Shown: piece after piece, positions 14,462-24,440 of the stretch
Layout: the number at the start of each line of letters is the position of its first letter
How positions within the stretch are numbered: the first letter of the stretch is position 1
NCBI RefSeq assembly: GCF_032452875.1
Contig: NC_083890.1
Coordinates: 45,754,483 to 45,818,482 of the forward strand
Length of the DNA: 64,000 nucleotides
Direction of reading: 5' to 3'
From: Bos javanicus
Taxonomy: Eukaryota; Chordata; Mammalia; Artiodactyla; Bovidae
Position numbers and translations under genes: made by a program
The notes under the pieces: model-generated
The model's input: the letters and a program-made list of their open reading frames with translations, nothing else
Told to the model about the DNA's origin: nothing
The model's database searches: none

Positions 14462-17400
14462 AAGTCGCTTCAGTCGTGTCCGACTCTGTGTGACCCCATG
14501 GACGGCAGCCCACCAGGCTCCCCCGTCCCTGGGATTCTCCAGGCAAGAACACTGGAGTGGGTTGCCATTTCCTTCTCCAGTGCATGAAAGTGAAAACTGA
14601 AAGTGAAGTCGCTCAGTCGTGTCCGACCCTCAGCTACCCCATGGACTGCAGCCCACCAGGATCCTCCGTCCATGGGGTTTACCAGGCAAGAGCACTGGAG
14701 TGGGGTGCCACTGCCTTCTCCATAAGTCAGTACTGGTGAGGGTAAAATCACTATGGTTTAGGTTCCATTGGTTGTATTTAAGAGAGAGATGTAATAGTTT
14801 ATTTTTAAATATCTATAATCACACTAGGCCAGAAGGTATATCCTTTGGCATTGCTGAGACTTATGGTGAAACATTTTAGATAGCAGCTGAAAGTGAGCTC
14901 TTTTTTAGAAAGGAAATGTAGGTGGTATTGGATCAAGAGGGAGAGGGCCACTGTCGTAGCAGCTGAGGAGTTCTGAGTGCCATCACATACTCTGACAGCT
15001 CACAGGCTTTCTCCCTGCTGTGGAGACTCAACTTATCCATCTAACAGTGCTGAGATGTCCGACACTGCAGCTCTGCAATTTCCTTCTTTTTTTCTCAGTT
15101 ACTTAAAAATAGTATTTGCTGGACCGACTGGTTGAATACAGTCAAATGACAGCCCCACAGCTTTGAGCCTCAGGGGAATAGATGATCAACAGCAAATGAA
15201 AGCGGTGACTGCACAGAAAACATATTCTCCTTTCACGGTTTCTCTCTGGATCTTTTCACTAATCATGAAATTCATTTTTTCCTCTGCTTTTCCTGTTAAC
15301 AGTCTCCTTCTTGTTCATTCTTTCTTTCTATCTGCCTTCTCTTTAGAAGAAAGCATAATCAAACCCATTGAAAAGCTATCATGCAATGAAAGTTTCCCTG
15401 AAAAATTAGAGGACCCACAAGGTAATTTCTGGGCATGGTAGATGAGTACGGTGTGTCCTCTGAATCTCCTGTCCAATGTGCCTCTCAACATCTACCCCAA
15501 ACCTTGTCGTAAGAGGACCCTGTGATGGCCAAGGGCCCCTGCTTCCAGGGGTCAGGCCAGGACTAGGAGAGATGGGAGCGTCCACACCGCGAGTGGCCTC
15601 CTTCAGTCGTTGGGATTCTAAGCATAACTTGCTCTCAAAAAAGCTCTATGCTTGTCTTCTTAAATTATGACAATTTATAGAAATCAAGCAAATCTGCTGA
15701 AAATAACTGAAAGAGTATTTTCACTGATAGCGATGGAGGGTGATGACAGCTGACACGTGATGGACAGCAGATCCTGTGCTAAGTGCTCCGGATCCACCTC
15801 GCTCAGTCCGTACAACAACCCCTGTGAGGACAGGTGCACTCGTCAGGGTGATTCTACAAGGTGATGAAGTGCCAGAGGAACAGGGGCTTCCTGGAAGGAA
15901 ACCCACTCTCAGGTCACGAACTGGAGCCATACAAACCCAGGGGCGCTCAGGGTGACCTTCTGGGTTCACGTTTGATCTTGGTCACTTACTTTGAGAACTT
16001 AGCCAGGTCCAGCGTGGGTAACATGCCTCTAAGGGGGTTGTTATGCGGACTGAATGGGAGTGAGTGCCTGTACGCTCGTAGTACCTCGCATGAAATATAG
16101 AGGATGCCCTCCAAGTAGAATTTAGCATTAGTAGTGGTTGTAATCAAAGTTACTCTCCGGTGCTTTAAAAGTATTAACCTTTTGACTCTGAAACTTTATG
16201 ATACATCACTAGGAAATCTTGGAAGTTATGCTCCTTACAATCAGTCAGGATATATTCCTTCCTTTTTCAAAAAAGAAGTGGGGTCAGCTGGCCAGAGGAT
16301 ACACTTAGCACCGATTGGTGCAACAGCTTCAGGTAAGAACAACTTCAGATAACAGTTTTTGAGAATTCTGATGAGAACAGAGCGTCCAAAGACTGGAGTC
16401 ACTTTTCCTGAGTGAAAACTTTTCAATCAGTCTCATCTATTAACTACAGTTCTAATTGCTTTTGGCAAAATGTCCCATTTTCCTTCCAAAGATGTGGTTT
16501 GATGAGTCTAATGATAGGAGTCACTTACACAAGGATGTTGCCACTGAATTGTCCCAATGACCTCATCAGGTCGACCTTTTTCAGATGAGGAAGCTGGTGT
16601 TGTAAGAGGCTCACTGAGGGTCACTCAGCTCGTAAACGGTGGAGCTGGGACTGACCCTGTTCGTCTTAAGTCCAGAGAGAGTGCTGCGCTGCATGATGAG
16701 ATGTGAGAGGATCAATCTCTCAGAGCTCCCTGCCTGGTACCCAGCACTGAGCAAAACCCTGAGAGATGCTGAGGCTCTGCTGCGTGTTAGTTCACGGGCG
16801 GCTCTTCTGCAGGTCTGTCTTAGGCTTTAGAACTAAACCACAGAACTCTCACCGGCACTTGCCTTGCAATATAGTAGGTGGTGAAGTCTCCTTCCCCACC
16901 CGCCAACGAAAGGACTAGTTAGGTCACTGCTCTGCAGTTGTATGGTGTACGACAGCCACATTCAGGGGGATGCTCTTGAAACAGAGGTGAGGATTCTGAA
17001 CTTGCGTTGACAAGATTTGACCATGAATGTTGTCTAAATTATTTCAATCTAAAATAGATATTCTGCCTGATTAAAGCACCTAAAATTAACACTGAGGCAG
17101 ATAACTTCAAGTTTGATAAGGTACCAAGGTACAGTTTAATTTTTATGAGTTGACTTCAAAAGTCTTCTCCCAGCCAGGATCTTATATTAGAACTCCTGGT
17201 TAGAGTCACCAGTCACACTCTTGGAGTTAAAATTGTAAAAACCACTGGACTTTCATATTTTACATCTTAACCACAGTAGAAGTGCTTATGCAGTACTAAG
17301 TTACCTTATCTGTGAAAAGAATTGCTTCAGGATTTCTCTGCTGAAACAAAATATACAAGTAATTTTATACAGCAATACTTTTTATAAAGCCTCAAATATT

Positions 17401-20303
17401 TTAAGCCAGCCTTATCACGAGTCATTAGCCACAGCTTGCTAGCACTTTTTAATATGAAGACAGAAAATTATAATGTCTCAAAATTATTCTGAGTACCTGA
17501 GAAAGTAAAAGTGAGTATTTTTGAACATATTTTTTATAAGAGATTGGAGGCCTTTATATATTAATTATTCTGTCAGATTAGCATGCATATTCCTGGTTTC
17601 ATTTTTTTTTCCTAAGTAAAATGCTCTCTCATAACTTTTCATCTCTTCCATTTACTCTGCTTATCAGATTTTCCTACAGATCGTGATAGGAGGAAAGGTA
17701 AAAAAAAGAAGTAAATATTAACCATTCTCAAGTGGTCAATGCAAATCCTTAGGAAAACACTGTTCTGGAAGAGATGTGTCTTCCAGCCCTCCCACTGGTG
17801 TGACAGTTTCCCACAAGAGAATAAAACCAGGTCATTACCGTATTTACTCGACTATTTCCCCGTCTCTCGGCCTCCCTCTCTGCTCTAGTCCTCATCCTCG
17901 AGTTTGGAGAAGAAATGTCAGATTAGCCACCGCCTCCCTCGCCAGGTCGTCTCTCATCCCGAGCCCCCTTGTACCTCCCTGTCCCCTGAGCTGACAGCCA
18001 CAGGGACTTGGAGCAGGGACCCGCTTCAGACATCGCCTGTCCTGAGGCACGGTAACTCACTGAATTCTCCCAGCGCCTCTGCGGCAGAAGGTGCCATCGT
18101 GAGCTCCACTGCACAGAGGTTTCTGTCTTGCTAAAAGTTACAGATCACGTTCTTAACTAGAGGCAAACACCTTTTCCTTTGGCCAAGAAGGAACTCCTTG
18201 GTTTCGGGCAAGGGGTTAAACGCCTCTGAGGATACATGCAGGTTTTAAAACAAACACACAGCCAGCATCCACGGGCTCTCAGCTCCGCTCTGGGGGTGGT
18301 GCAGGGTGGGCTACCAGGTTCTTCACCCCCAGGGGGCTGGAGTCCTAAAAGAGTTACTTCTCAGCAAAGACTCCTGCCTCAGTGGCAAAATGATTCCCTT
18401 TTGGGGGAAGGTTTCACGAATACTGGCCTGAACACAGTCTCCTTCAAATGCATTTAGGACTTGACTTAGTCACTAAGTCACGATGTGGAGAAAAAGCCGC
18501 TCTGGGTGTTACTCCCCGGGGCCCTCACTTCTCACCCACTGGTAACTTAGGAATGGGTTCCCTTTCCCTTCTCTGAGCTACCGGGGGCCTCCTCCTGAGT
18601 GCCCTCTCCTCCGCCCTCCCGTGGTACCATTCTGCTCGGTTGGAGTCTTCAGATGTGAGGGCGCTAATTTATCATACTGATGGTGGTCTGTATCCCAGTG
18701 GGTTATAACTAAAGGGCAGTTTCTAGAAAACAGACACACTTAACTGGCCCTTCTAGACGCTGTCCCTGTCTTTGTTAGGGAGCTTTGTATTGCCTCTGAG
18801 AACTTTAAACCAAGTAAGTGTGGGATGAAATGACCTGTTAAAACCAAGAAAGAGCTCCTGGCCTCCCTGTCCCGACCAAACCACCAACCTCCCAGGTGAC
18901 CGTCACCAGGATGGCGCCTCACTTAAGGCTATGTTCTCTGTCAGCCAAGGTTAGCAGCATGTCAGGACCCACCTGCCCCCATGAGTTCCTCCTACACTCC
19001 CGATTCTATGGTAAAAATGTAAGAAAGAAACGGGAAAACCACGCAGATAAATAGAGCAGAGCTATTATTAAGTGTACAGAATGGTTAGTTATTTCAAAAT
19101 TGACTCCTATAGAGGATAATCCAAGAAAGACACCGACCACACAGTGTCAAAAGGTATTTAAATCCCAAACAGAAAGATGGACCATCAAGTGAGAACAGCT
19201 TGACACCTGGCTGCCAGTTTGAAGCAAGGAAGGGGCAAAGCAGGGACTGAGGATGTTAAAAAGTTCTCTATAAAATGATTTTGTCATTTGAGATGTTCAA
19301 GCAATCAGAGCTCATAAACTGTTCAGGTAACAAATGTCTAACACAGTAAAATGTTTCACAAAGTTCTCATCAGCCAAATCCAAGTATGAATAAAACGAGC
19401 CTCGTGATGAAAGGTTTGGGGTCATGTTGTCATCCATGAGTTGCCCAATAAAACATTTAGGTTTCTTGACTTAAAACCACATTTTCAAGTTTAAAGAGGA
19501 ACCTACTATGGGGCCCCATGAAGTCAGACTTTACAGGACAATTCTGAATGCATTTTCTGTAGAGACCCTGTGTTCAAGTGTCATTTAGATGTAACCACAG
19601 TGTGATATAAATACTAACACGTGGGAAAGACTGCGGGCAAGAGAAGGGGGCACAGAGGATGAGATGGTTGGATGGCGTCAACGACACAGTGGACATCTGA
19701 GCAAACTCAGGGAGATAGTGAAGGACAGGGGACCTGCTCCCTGGGGATGCCGTTCATGGGGTCGCAGAGTCAGACATGACTTAGCGACTGATCAACAACT
19801 CTGTGGGTATTGTCCATTGAACTGAAACCAAGGAGCTGCTCTTGGTCACCCAAGACGGTATTGCCTATCTAAATATGATGGGCGCTTCAGTGAGCAAAAC
19901 TTGGAAGAGCAGCAGTGTCAGAACTGCAAACCAGAAATTATGGCTCGGAAGCTGCTGAAAATGCGAACTGGCATCAGCACAATTCTACCTTAGAATTTTT
20001 GGTTTATATTTGTATATGCATATATATAAAAACTTTAGAAAACACTGAATTAATCTTTTAAATTCAGACTTCCCCCCATAAAATGAACTGCTTTATTTTG
20101 CATGGTCATCTGAATAAAATTCTAATTTCTGATTGTGCTTTCTTTCAGAATATCCCTGGAACACCAAAACTGGTCGGGGGCAGTTTTCAGGACCTACTTA
20201 TAATCCTACAGCCAAGAATCTAAATATTGTGAACCGTGCACAGCCAGTGTCCTCCGTGCACGGGAGGACAGACTGGGTGGCCAAGTATGGAGGCCACCGG
20301 TAG
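1815..20303 (+). CDS. MAK: MAK, male germ cell-associated kinase, C-terminal part (gene continues upstream of the window)
   Basis: MAK is a CMGC-group serine/threonine kinase of the RCK family (with ICK/CILK1 and MOK). It acts in cilia and the photoreceptor axoneme, where it limits cilium length; human MAK loss causes retinitis pigmentosa. Seen here: core exons 1815-2126, 5485-5657, 7110-7258, 12870-13001, 16213-16332 and 20149-20303. All have AG/GT borders and compatible phases, giving 346 codons plus TAG. Optional exons are 15347-15421 and 17668-17697. The first exon opens with the last kinase-domain helix (ALKHPYF) and runs into the Pro/Gln-rich regulatory tail. The protein ends in the conserved WVAKYGGHR. 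Exons for the kinase catalytic core lie before base 1. No frameshift or premature stop was seen. The gene converges on TMEM14C. Identification rests on remembered similarity to human MAK across every exon. Confidence 0.95.
2270..2481 (-). mobile_element. Bov-tA SINE
   Basis: Reverse-oriented tRNA-Glu-derived ruminant SINE: GTTGCTCAGTCCTGTCCAACTC, GGGATTCTCCAGGCAAGAAT, GGGATCTTCCCAATCCAGGG and the tRNA-like end CCACCAGAGAAGC. Confidence 0.85.
2686..2850 (-). mobile_element. CHR-type SINE
   Basis: TTTTGGCCGGGAGGCACGTGG, ATCAAACCTATAGCCCCTGC and TTAACCACCAGGCTACCAG are typical of a reverse CHR (ruminant/cetacean tRNA) SINE. Confidence 0.65.
4851..5045 (-). mobile_element. Bov-tA SINE
   Basis: Reverse Bov-tA: GTGAAAGTCGCTCAGTCGTG at the start, TGAGCCACCAGGGAAGCCC (tRNA-like end) at the finish. 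Confidence 0.88.
5485..5657 (+). CDS. MAK: MAK exon encoding HSKKPSMG region
   Basis: Acceptor CCACAG, donor CG|GTAAGG, 173 bp, phase 0 to 2. Encodes a basic Gly/Arg segment (GHKGARRRWGQ), an acidic stretch (WADLEDSDFGASHSKK) and SKESPFR. The exon is much more GC- and CpG-rich than the surrounding intron, so overlapping open frames on both strands are composition effects. Confidence 0.93.
6103..6215 (-). mobile_element. Ruminant L1 3' end fragment
   Basis: TTTTTAATTGGAAGATAATTACTGTACAA, ATCAACATGATTACATGTGT and CCCTCCCTCTTGAACCTCC are the reverse complement of the ruminant L1 3' end. Only about 110 bp remain. Confidence 0.65.
7110..7258 (+). CDS. MAK: MAK exon encoding KQYYLKQSRYLPG
   Basis: Acceptor TTTCGAG at 7103-7109 (weak, G before the AG), donor CCGG|GTAAGT. 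149 bp, phase 2 to 1. Encodes a Ser/Thr-rich segment and the conserved KQYYLKQSRYLPG. Frame joins cleanly to both neighbours. Confidence 0.92.
8042..8240 (-). mobile_element. Bov-tA SINE
   Basis: Reverse-oriented: GGCTCAGTCATCTCCTGACTC, GGGATCCCCCAGTCAAGAAT, GGGGATCTTCCCGAACTGG, ending TCTGAGCTGCCGGGGCAG. More diverged than neighbouring copies. Confidence 0.82.
8390..9968 (+). mobile_element. BovB (RTE) LINE, 5'-truncated, broken reverse transcriptase
   Basis: About 1.6 kb of BovB, a non-LTR retrotransposon of the RTE clade that entered ruminants by horizontal transfer from squamates (established). The first part is degraded (TGA in the frame near 8600). An open segment at 8769-9272 encodes RT fingers/palm with the FADYAK-type motif altered, PCLFNFYAEY, and the catalytic box as YTDD rather than the usual YADD. 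A frameshift near 9250 moves the frame to the RT thumb/C-terminal domain (9250-9756), which ends with LRLKLQYFGHLM. The typical 3' end with GGACAGGGAGGCCTGG follows. Inactive. Confidence 0.92.
10100..10200 (+). repeat. MIR-like fragment
   Basis: ACATTTATTGAGCACCTACTGTGAGCCAG matches the mammalian-wide interspersed repeat core. Short and old. Confidence 0.55.
11083..11358 (+). mobile_element. Bov-A2 SINE with (AGC)n tail
   Basis: Two Bov-A monomers in tandem: each has CCCACTCCAGT...CTTGCCTG...GAGCCTGGTGGGCTGC and ends GAGTCAGACACGACTGA / GAGTCGGACACGACTGA. The tail is (AGC)6 at about 11341-11358. Confidence 0.92.
12870..13001 (+). CDS. MAK: MAK exon encoding LFPKSLGPLGAELAF
   Basis: Acceptor TTCTAAG, donor ACAG|GTAAAG. 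132 bp, phase 1 to 1. Encodes VNPKNVSMVASGKDMNPYVW and RLFPKSLGPLGAELAFRR, both recognisable from mammalian MAK. A phase-1 boundary on each side allows in-frame inclusion or skipping of the 75-bp exon that follows. Confidence 0.94.
13381..13668. repeat. Two-copy tandem duplication, about 148-bp period
   Basis: The segment from 13381 recurs from 13529: both copies share CTGTTTCCA..TTCTTGTAAA, GAACCTGAGTTACAGCTGAA, TGATAATTAAAAATCATTCTTA and TAGTTCCACTGTACTCCA. Copies differ by scattered substitutions and an A-run. Copy 1 carries a perfect 16-bp palindrome AATACAGTACTGTATT; copy 2 has one change in it. Confidence 0.9.
13856..14052 (+). mobile_element. Bov-tA SINE
   Basis: Starts with the tRNA-like GGGCTTCCCTGGTGGCTCAG and ends GTCTCAAAGAGTCAGACACG. 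Confidence 0.9.
14431..14725 (-). mobile_element. Bov-A2 SINE with (TGC)n
   Basis: Begins with about ten TGC units at 14431-14461, then two reverse Bov-A monomers with AAGTCGCTTCAGTCGTGTCC and GTGAAGTCGCTCAGTCGTGTCC. The (TGC)n is the reverse of the AGC tail of the 11.1-kb copy. Confidence 0.92.
15347..15421 (+). CDS. MAK: MAK alternative 75-bp exon (retina-type)
   Basis: Acceptor CTTTAG after a pyrimidine-rich tract, donor CAAG|GTAATT. It is exactly 75 bp, phase 1 to 1, adding 25 residues rich in Glu, Lys and Ser (EESIIKPIEKLSCNESF...). Human MAK has a 75-bp exon 12 used in the retinal transcript. Size, position (between the LFPKSLG and NLGSY exons) and phase match, so I infer this is the same alternative exon. 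Confidence 0.87.
15735..15855 (-). repeat. MIR-like fragment
   Basis: TGCTAAGTGCTCCGGATCCACC...CAACAACCCCTGTGAGGACAGG resembles a reverse MIR core. Diverged. Confidence 0.4.
16213..16332 (+). CDS. MAK: MAK exon encoding NLGSYAPYNQSGYIPSF
   Basis: Acceptor TCACTAG, donor TTCAG|GTAAGA, 120 bp, phase 1 to 1. Encodes NLGSYAPYNQSGYIPSFFKK and SAGQRIHLAPIGATAS, conserved in MAK. Its 5' phase fits both the 12870-13001 exon directly and the 75-bp exon. Confidence 0.95.
16560..16665 (-). repeat. MIR-like fragment
   Basis: CAGATGAGGAAGCTGGTG, GAGGGTCACTCAGCTCGTAAA and GGAGCTGGGACTGACCC follow the order of a mammalian MIR. Confidence 0.5.
17668..17697 (+). CDS. MAK: Candidate 30-bp MAK microexon
   Basis: A pyrimidine-rich tract and TTATCAG precede base 17668; AAAG|GTAAAA follows 17697. 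The 30 bp keep phase 1 to 1 and would insert DFPTDRDRRK between the IGATAS and YPWNT segments without a stop. I do not remember this exon from human MAK, so this is inference from splice signals and frame alone. It could be a fortuitous match. Confidence 0.4.
19640..19795 (+). mobile_element. BovB LINE 3' end fragment
   Basis: AGAGGATGAGATGGTTGGATGGC, GAAGGACAGGGGACCTG and GGTCGCAGAGTCAGACATGAC mark the last 150 bp of BovB, with small internal deletions. Confidence 0.8.
20149..20303 (+). CDS. MAK: MAK terminal coding exon
   Basis: Acceptor TTTCAG, stop TAG at 20301-20303, 155 bp. Encodes YPWNTKTGRGQFSG, NPTAKNLNIVNRAQP and the terminal GRTDWVAKYGGHR, the highly conserved MAK C-terminus. Confidence 0.96.
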
Positions 20304-20560
20304 GAATCTAGCGTGAACCCCACGGCGTCACGCCACGGAGTCCACCAAGTCCCCCTGACCCTGGGACATGTCTACAGCTGTCTATTTCTACTGTGTTCTG
20401 GAAGAAATATATAATAGTGGGTACTCTGAAGAGCAAAAATCATCTCCTATTTTTTTCCTAGAAATGAAATGCATTTTCTTAGCATCATTGCCCACAATGC
20501 TGATACGGGTAGGACTTTAAAAGTATTGAATAAACTTTATTTGCCAAAGTATCAAGTATT
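20304..20560 (+). terminator. MAK proximal 3'UTR with AATAAA poly(A) signal
   Basis: AATAAA at 20529-20534 lies 226 bases after the stop, in a suitable position for a proximal poly(A) site. The AT-rich sequence that follows to about 21.65 kb shows no obvious transposon and could hold a longer 3'UTR. Which site is used cannot be told from sequence. Confidence 0.5.
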
Positions 20561-21699
20561 TGATCTACAAATTAATAGATACTACTCTAAGAAGCTTTTT
20601 TTTTTTTTTTTAAAGAAAAATGCCTCCAGAAATTAAGTGTTTAGAGTGTTTTATATTTGCCCCGACTAATACTTTGTTTGGCCTCAAAGGTTTGTTTTGG
20701 TTTTGTACAGCAATTACATAGATGCCTGTGGGCTGTCAATTACGGTTCTTTGCGACCAAGGTTCTCCTCTACCATTTGGCAGTGGTAATTTATAAAAGAT
20801 GGTAATTCATCATTTTCCTCTTTTGGAATGAGATAATTTTGGGAGCAATGATAATTCCAACCTACAGCAGGGTGTCTTTCTTAGAAATACTTCAACAAAG
20901 ATTTCAAAATTACGTCACCTGATTATAGCAGAGAAAGTCTCCTGTTTGATTTTGACCGATACAACCGCTCTGCATTAATGGTGATCATCAAACCCACTGC
21001 TTGATGACTTCCAACTTAACCAAGTCAAGGTTCTGTCATCTTCACATCAAGTGTGTTCATTACTTTCAAAATGCATTCTTTCCGTGTTCCCACCACAGTA
21101 TGCCAGCTTGTTCTCCAAAGCAAATTCTTGCTGCTGCTGCTGCAGACAGATCACTGACTCAGCTCTGAATGTCACACTTGCTCTGAAGAGCAAATGCACT
21201 TGGTTGCTATAGCAGTGATCTCACTTACGACATATTTTCTTAGTTTTATTTTTAAATTGGTATTTAAAATTGACATTTTGAACTTAGAACTGGTCTAGTT
21301 AAGCCTGTCATTTTATGGACTGGATATTCTTTTTAAAGAATAATGTTATCAAACTGCTGATATCTTATGCATTTTACGACTTTATAACAAATGCAATTGG
21401 TATCATTTTGTGGATGTTATATAAAGGCACATTATAAGATAATAAGAATATGGTATTTTTGTACAAAAGACTCACCTTGTTGGAAAATGTTAAAATCTAA
21501 AGAGTAATTTATATTAATATTAGTGATAATGGCCATATATATATTTGTAGTTTTAATGTCTCAAAGCTAAAATACTCTTTTGTGTTGCTGGGAAACTTTT
21601 AAACTGTGAATAGATATTAAAATTGATATGGTTAACTAGTCTGTTTTCTTTACATTTTTAAACTTTATACTCGTACTGAGGCCTGTTTTTGTTGTTAAT

Positions 21700-22553
21700 G
21701 TCAACTTTTTTTCAAAACCAGTTTCAGGTTTATGAAGCGTCTACTCAGAAAGGAGAGTTTCCATACACTCCCTCATCTCCCCCTCCTCATCCTCCCTACT
21801 GTGACTATCTTGCCTAAGTGTGGCAAATTGGCTACACCTGATGCACCAATATTGATTCACTGCTATTAAAGCCCACAGTGTACATTAGGGTTCAGGGTTC
21901 TGCGCTGTACATTCTGTGGGTCTGGACAGCATGTATAATGACATGTGACAACCGAAGTTGTAGAGTATCATACAAAACAGTTTCACTTCCGCAGAAATCC
22001 CTTCCTCCCTGCAAACCTCTGGCAACCACTAATCTTTTTATTATCTCCACAGTTTTTCTTTTTCCACAATGTCATGCAGTTGGAATTACATACCATATAG
22101 CCTTTTCAGATTGGCTTCTCTTGCTCCGTAATATCCATTTACAGTCCCTCGCTGTCTTTTCTTGGCTTGGTATCTCATTTCTGTTTATTACTGACTAGTA
22201 TTCCATTGTCTGTATGTGCACTGTATCATCGTTAATCCATTCACCAGCTGAAGGACATTTGGTTGTTTCCAAAGTTTGGGCAATTATGAATAAAGCTGCT
22301 GTGAACATTCACGTGCATGTTTTTGTATGGATGTGTTTTCACTTCACTTGATTCACTGCTGGATCATATGGTAGGAGCATGTTTGATTTTGTAAGAATAA
22401 AACTATCTTCCAAAGTGGCTCTACCCTTTTGCATCCCCACCAGCAGTGAATGAGAATTTCTGTTGCTCCACATCCTCACCATCTCTTGGTGGTGTCAGTG
22501 TTTTGGATTTTGGTGTTCTAATAAGTGTGTAGTAGTATCTCATTTTTAATTTG
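21700..22553 (-). mobile_element. L1 (mammalian, older) 3' region, interrupted
   Basis: CCTCTGGCAACCACTAATC, TTCCATTGTCTGTATGTGC, GGGCAATTATGAATAAAGCTGC and AAAGTGGCTCTACCC...CACCAGCAGTG are the reverse complement of a mammalian L1 3' region. The element stops abruptly at the BovB start (22554) and L1 ORF2 sequence of the same orientation resumes beyond 23.4 kb. Confidence 0.8.
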
Positions 22554-23385
22554 CAACTCCCAGAAGCACAAGCTGGAATCAAGATTGCCGGGAGAAATAT
22601 CAATAACCTCAGGTATGCAGATGACACCACCCTTACGGCAGAAAATGAAGAGGAACTAAAAAGCCTCTTGATGAAAGTGAAAGAAGAGAGTGAAAAAGTT
22701 GGCTTAAAGCTCAACATTCAGAAAACGAAGATCATGGCATCTGGTCCCATCACTTCATGGGAAATAGATGGGAAAACAGTGGAAACAGTTTCAGACTTTA
22801 TTTTGGGGGGCTCCAAAATCACTGCTGATGGTGATTGCAGCCATGAAATTAAAAGACGCTTACTCCTTGGAAGAAAAGTCATGACCAACCTAGATAGCAT
22901 ATTGAAAAGCGAAGACATTACTTTGCCAACAAAGGTCTGTCTAGTCAAGGCTATGGTTTTTCCAGTGGTCATGTATGGATGTGAAAGTCAGACTGTGAAG
23001 AAAGCTGAGCACCGAAGAATTGATGCTTTTGAACTGTGGTGTTGAAGAAGACTCTTGAGAGTCCCTTAGACTGCAAGGAGATCCAACCAGTCCATTCTGA
23101 AGGAGATCAGTCCTGGGTGTTCTTTGGAAGGAATGATGCTAAAGCTGAAAACTCCAGTACTCTGGCCACCTCATGCGAGGAGTTGACTCATTGGAAAAGA
23201 CCCTGACGCTAGGAGGGATTAGGGGCAGGAGAAGGGGACGACAGAGGATAAGATGGCTGGATGGCATCACCGACTCAGTGGACATGAGTTTGGGTAAACT
23301 CCGGGAATTGGTGATGGACAGGGAGGCCTGGTGTACTGCGATTCACGGGGTCACAAAGAGTCGGACACGACTGAGCCACTGAGGT
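22554..23385 (+). mobile_element. BovB LINE 3' half
   Basis: Opens inside the RT domain with AGAAGCACAAGCTGGAATCAAG, has NLRYADDTTL (intact YADD box), and runs in one frame from 22551 to 23045 before a TGA replaces a Trp in the thumb region. It ends with the standard BovB terminus CGGACACGACTGAG. The 5' truncation and position inside an L1 indicate insertion into that element. Confidence 0.9.
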
Positions 23386-23523
23386 GCACTGCTCCATATA
23401 AACTTCTAGTATTAGTTTACCACTATCAACAACATAACTGGGTTTTTAAAATTAGGATTGCAGTGAGCAAGCAATATGGGTCAAGTTGGGAAGAACTGAC
23501 ATCTTGACACTCTTCAGCCTTCC

Positions 23524-23652
23524 TGCTGCTGCTAAGTCGCTTCAGTCGTGTCCGACTCTGTGTGACCCCATAGACGGCAGTCCACCAGGCTCCTCCGTCC
23601 ATGGGATTTTCCAGGCAAGAGTACTGGAGTGGGGTGCCATTGCCTTCTCAGT
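23524..23652 (-). mobile_element. Bov-A SINE monomer
   Basis: Single reverse Bov-A unit, CTGCTGCTGCTAAGTCGCTTCAG through GGGTGCCATTGCCTTCTC. Confidence 0.85.
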
Positions 23653-23689
23653 CAGCCTTCCTATTCATGTACAGTAACTGTCACTCTAG

Positions 23690-24440
23690 GTACATCTTCT
23701 TCGACTTCTTTCATTAGATTGTCATTTTCCTCATAGATCTTATATGTATTTGTTGGATTTATACCCATTTACTTGTTCGTTTACAAGGAAGCAAATGACT
23801 TTTTTATACTAAAATTGTACCCTAATACCTGTTTTAATCACTTATAACATTAAATAATTAAATCCAGGACCTTTCCCACCCCCCCAGGAAAATTTCTGTG
23901 AAATTTTCTACATAGACAATCATGTCACCTGCAAACAAAAATAGTTTTATTCTTCCTTCTCAATCTATAGCATACTATGAATTTCCTTTCCATGTCTCAT
24001 TGAACTAGCCAGGACTTCCAGTACAATGCTGAATAAAAGTGGTAAGTGTGAACATCCTTGCCCTCATCCTGATCTTAGCAGGAAAACATTCAGTTTTGCC
24101 TTATTAAACAAGATGTTAACCGTAGGGTTTTTTGTTTTTTAATAGATTTTCTTGATTAAGTTGAAGATGTTCCTATATTTTCGAGAGTTTTTATTATGAA
24201 GAGTGTTAGATTCTGTCAAATGCTTCTGCATCTACTGAGAATGATCACTGATCGTAAGATTTTTGTTCTTTAGTCTCTTGATACGATAGACTACAGTAAT
24301 TGATTTTCAAATGCCTGAGACAGTTTTGTATACCTAGAATAAATCCCACTTGATCATGTTATGTAATTCTCTGTATATATTCTTGGATGTGATTTGCTAA
24401 TATTTTGTTGAGTATTTCTACACCTACGTTCATATATATA
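23690..24440 (-). mobile_element. L1 ORF2 fragment
   Basis: Reverse L1 ORF2: AATCATGTCACCTGCAAACAAA, CCAGGACTTCCAGTACAATG, CTTGCCCTCATCCTGATCTTAG and TCAAATGCTTCTGCATCTACTG are the classic conserved RT stretches in reverse. Same orientation as 21700-22553. Confidence 0.88.

Larger units (their letters stand above)
16333..20148 (+). other. MAK intron before the terminal exon
   Basis: 3.8-kb intron with the candidate microexon (17668-17697), an MIR-like fragment and a BovB end (19640-19795). The rest is unique sequence with no exon I can support. Confidence 0.55.
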
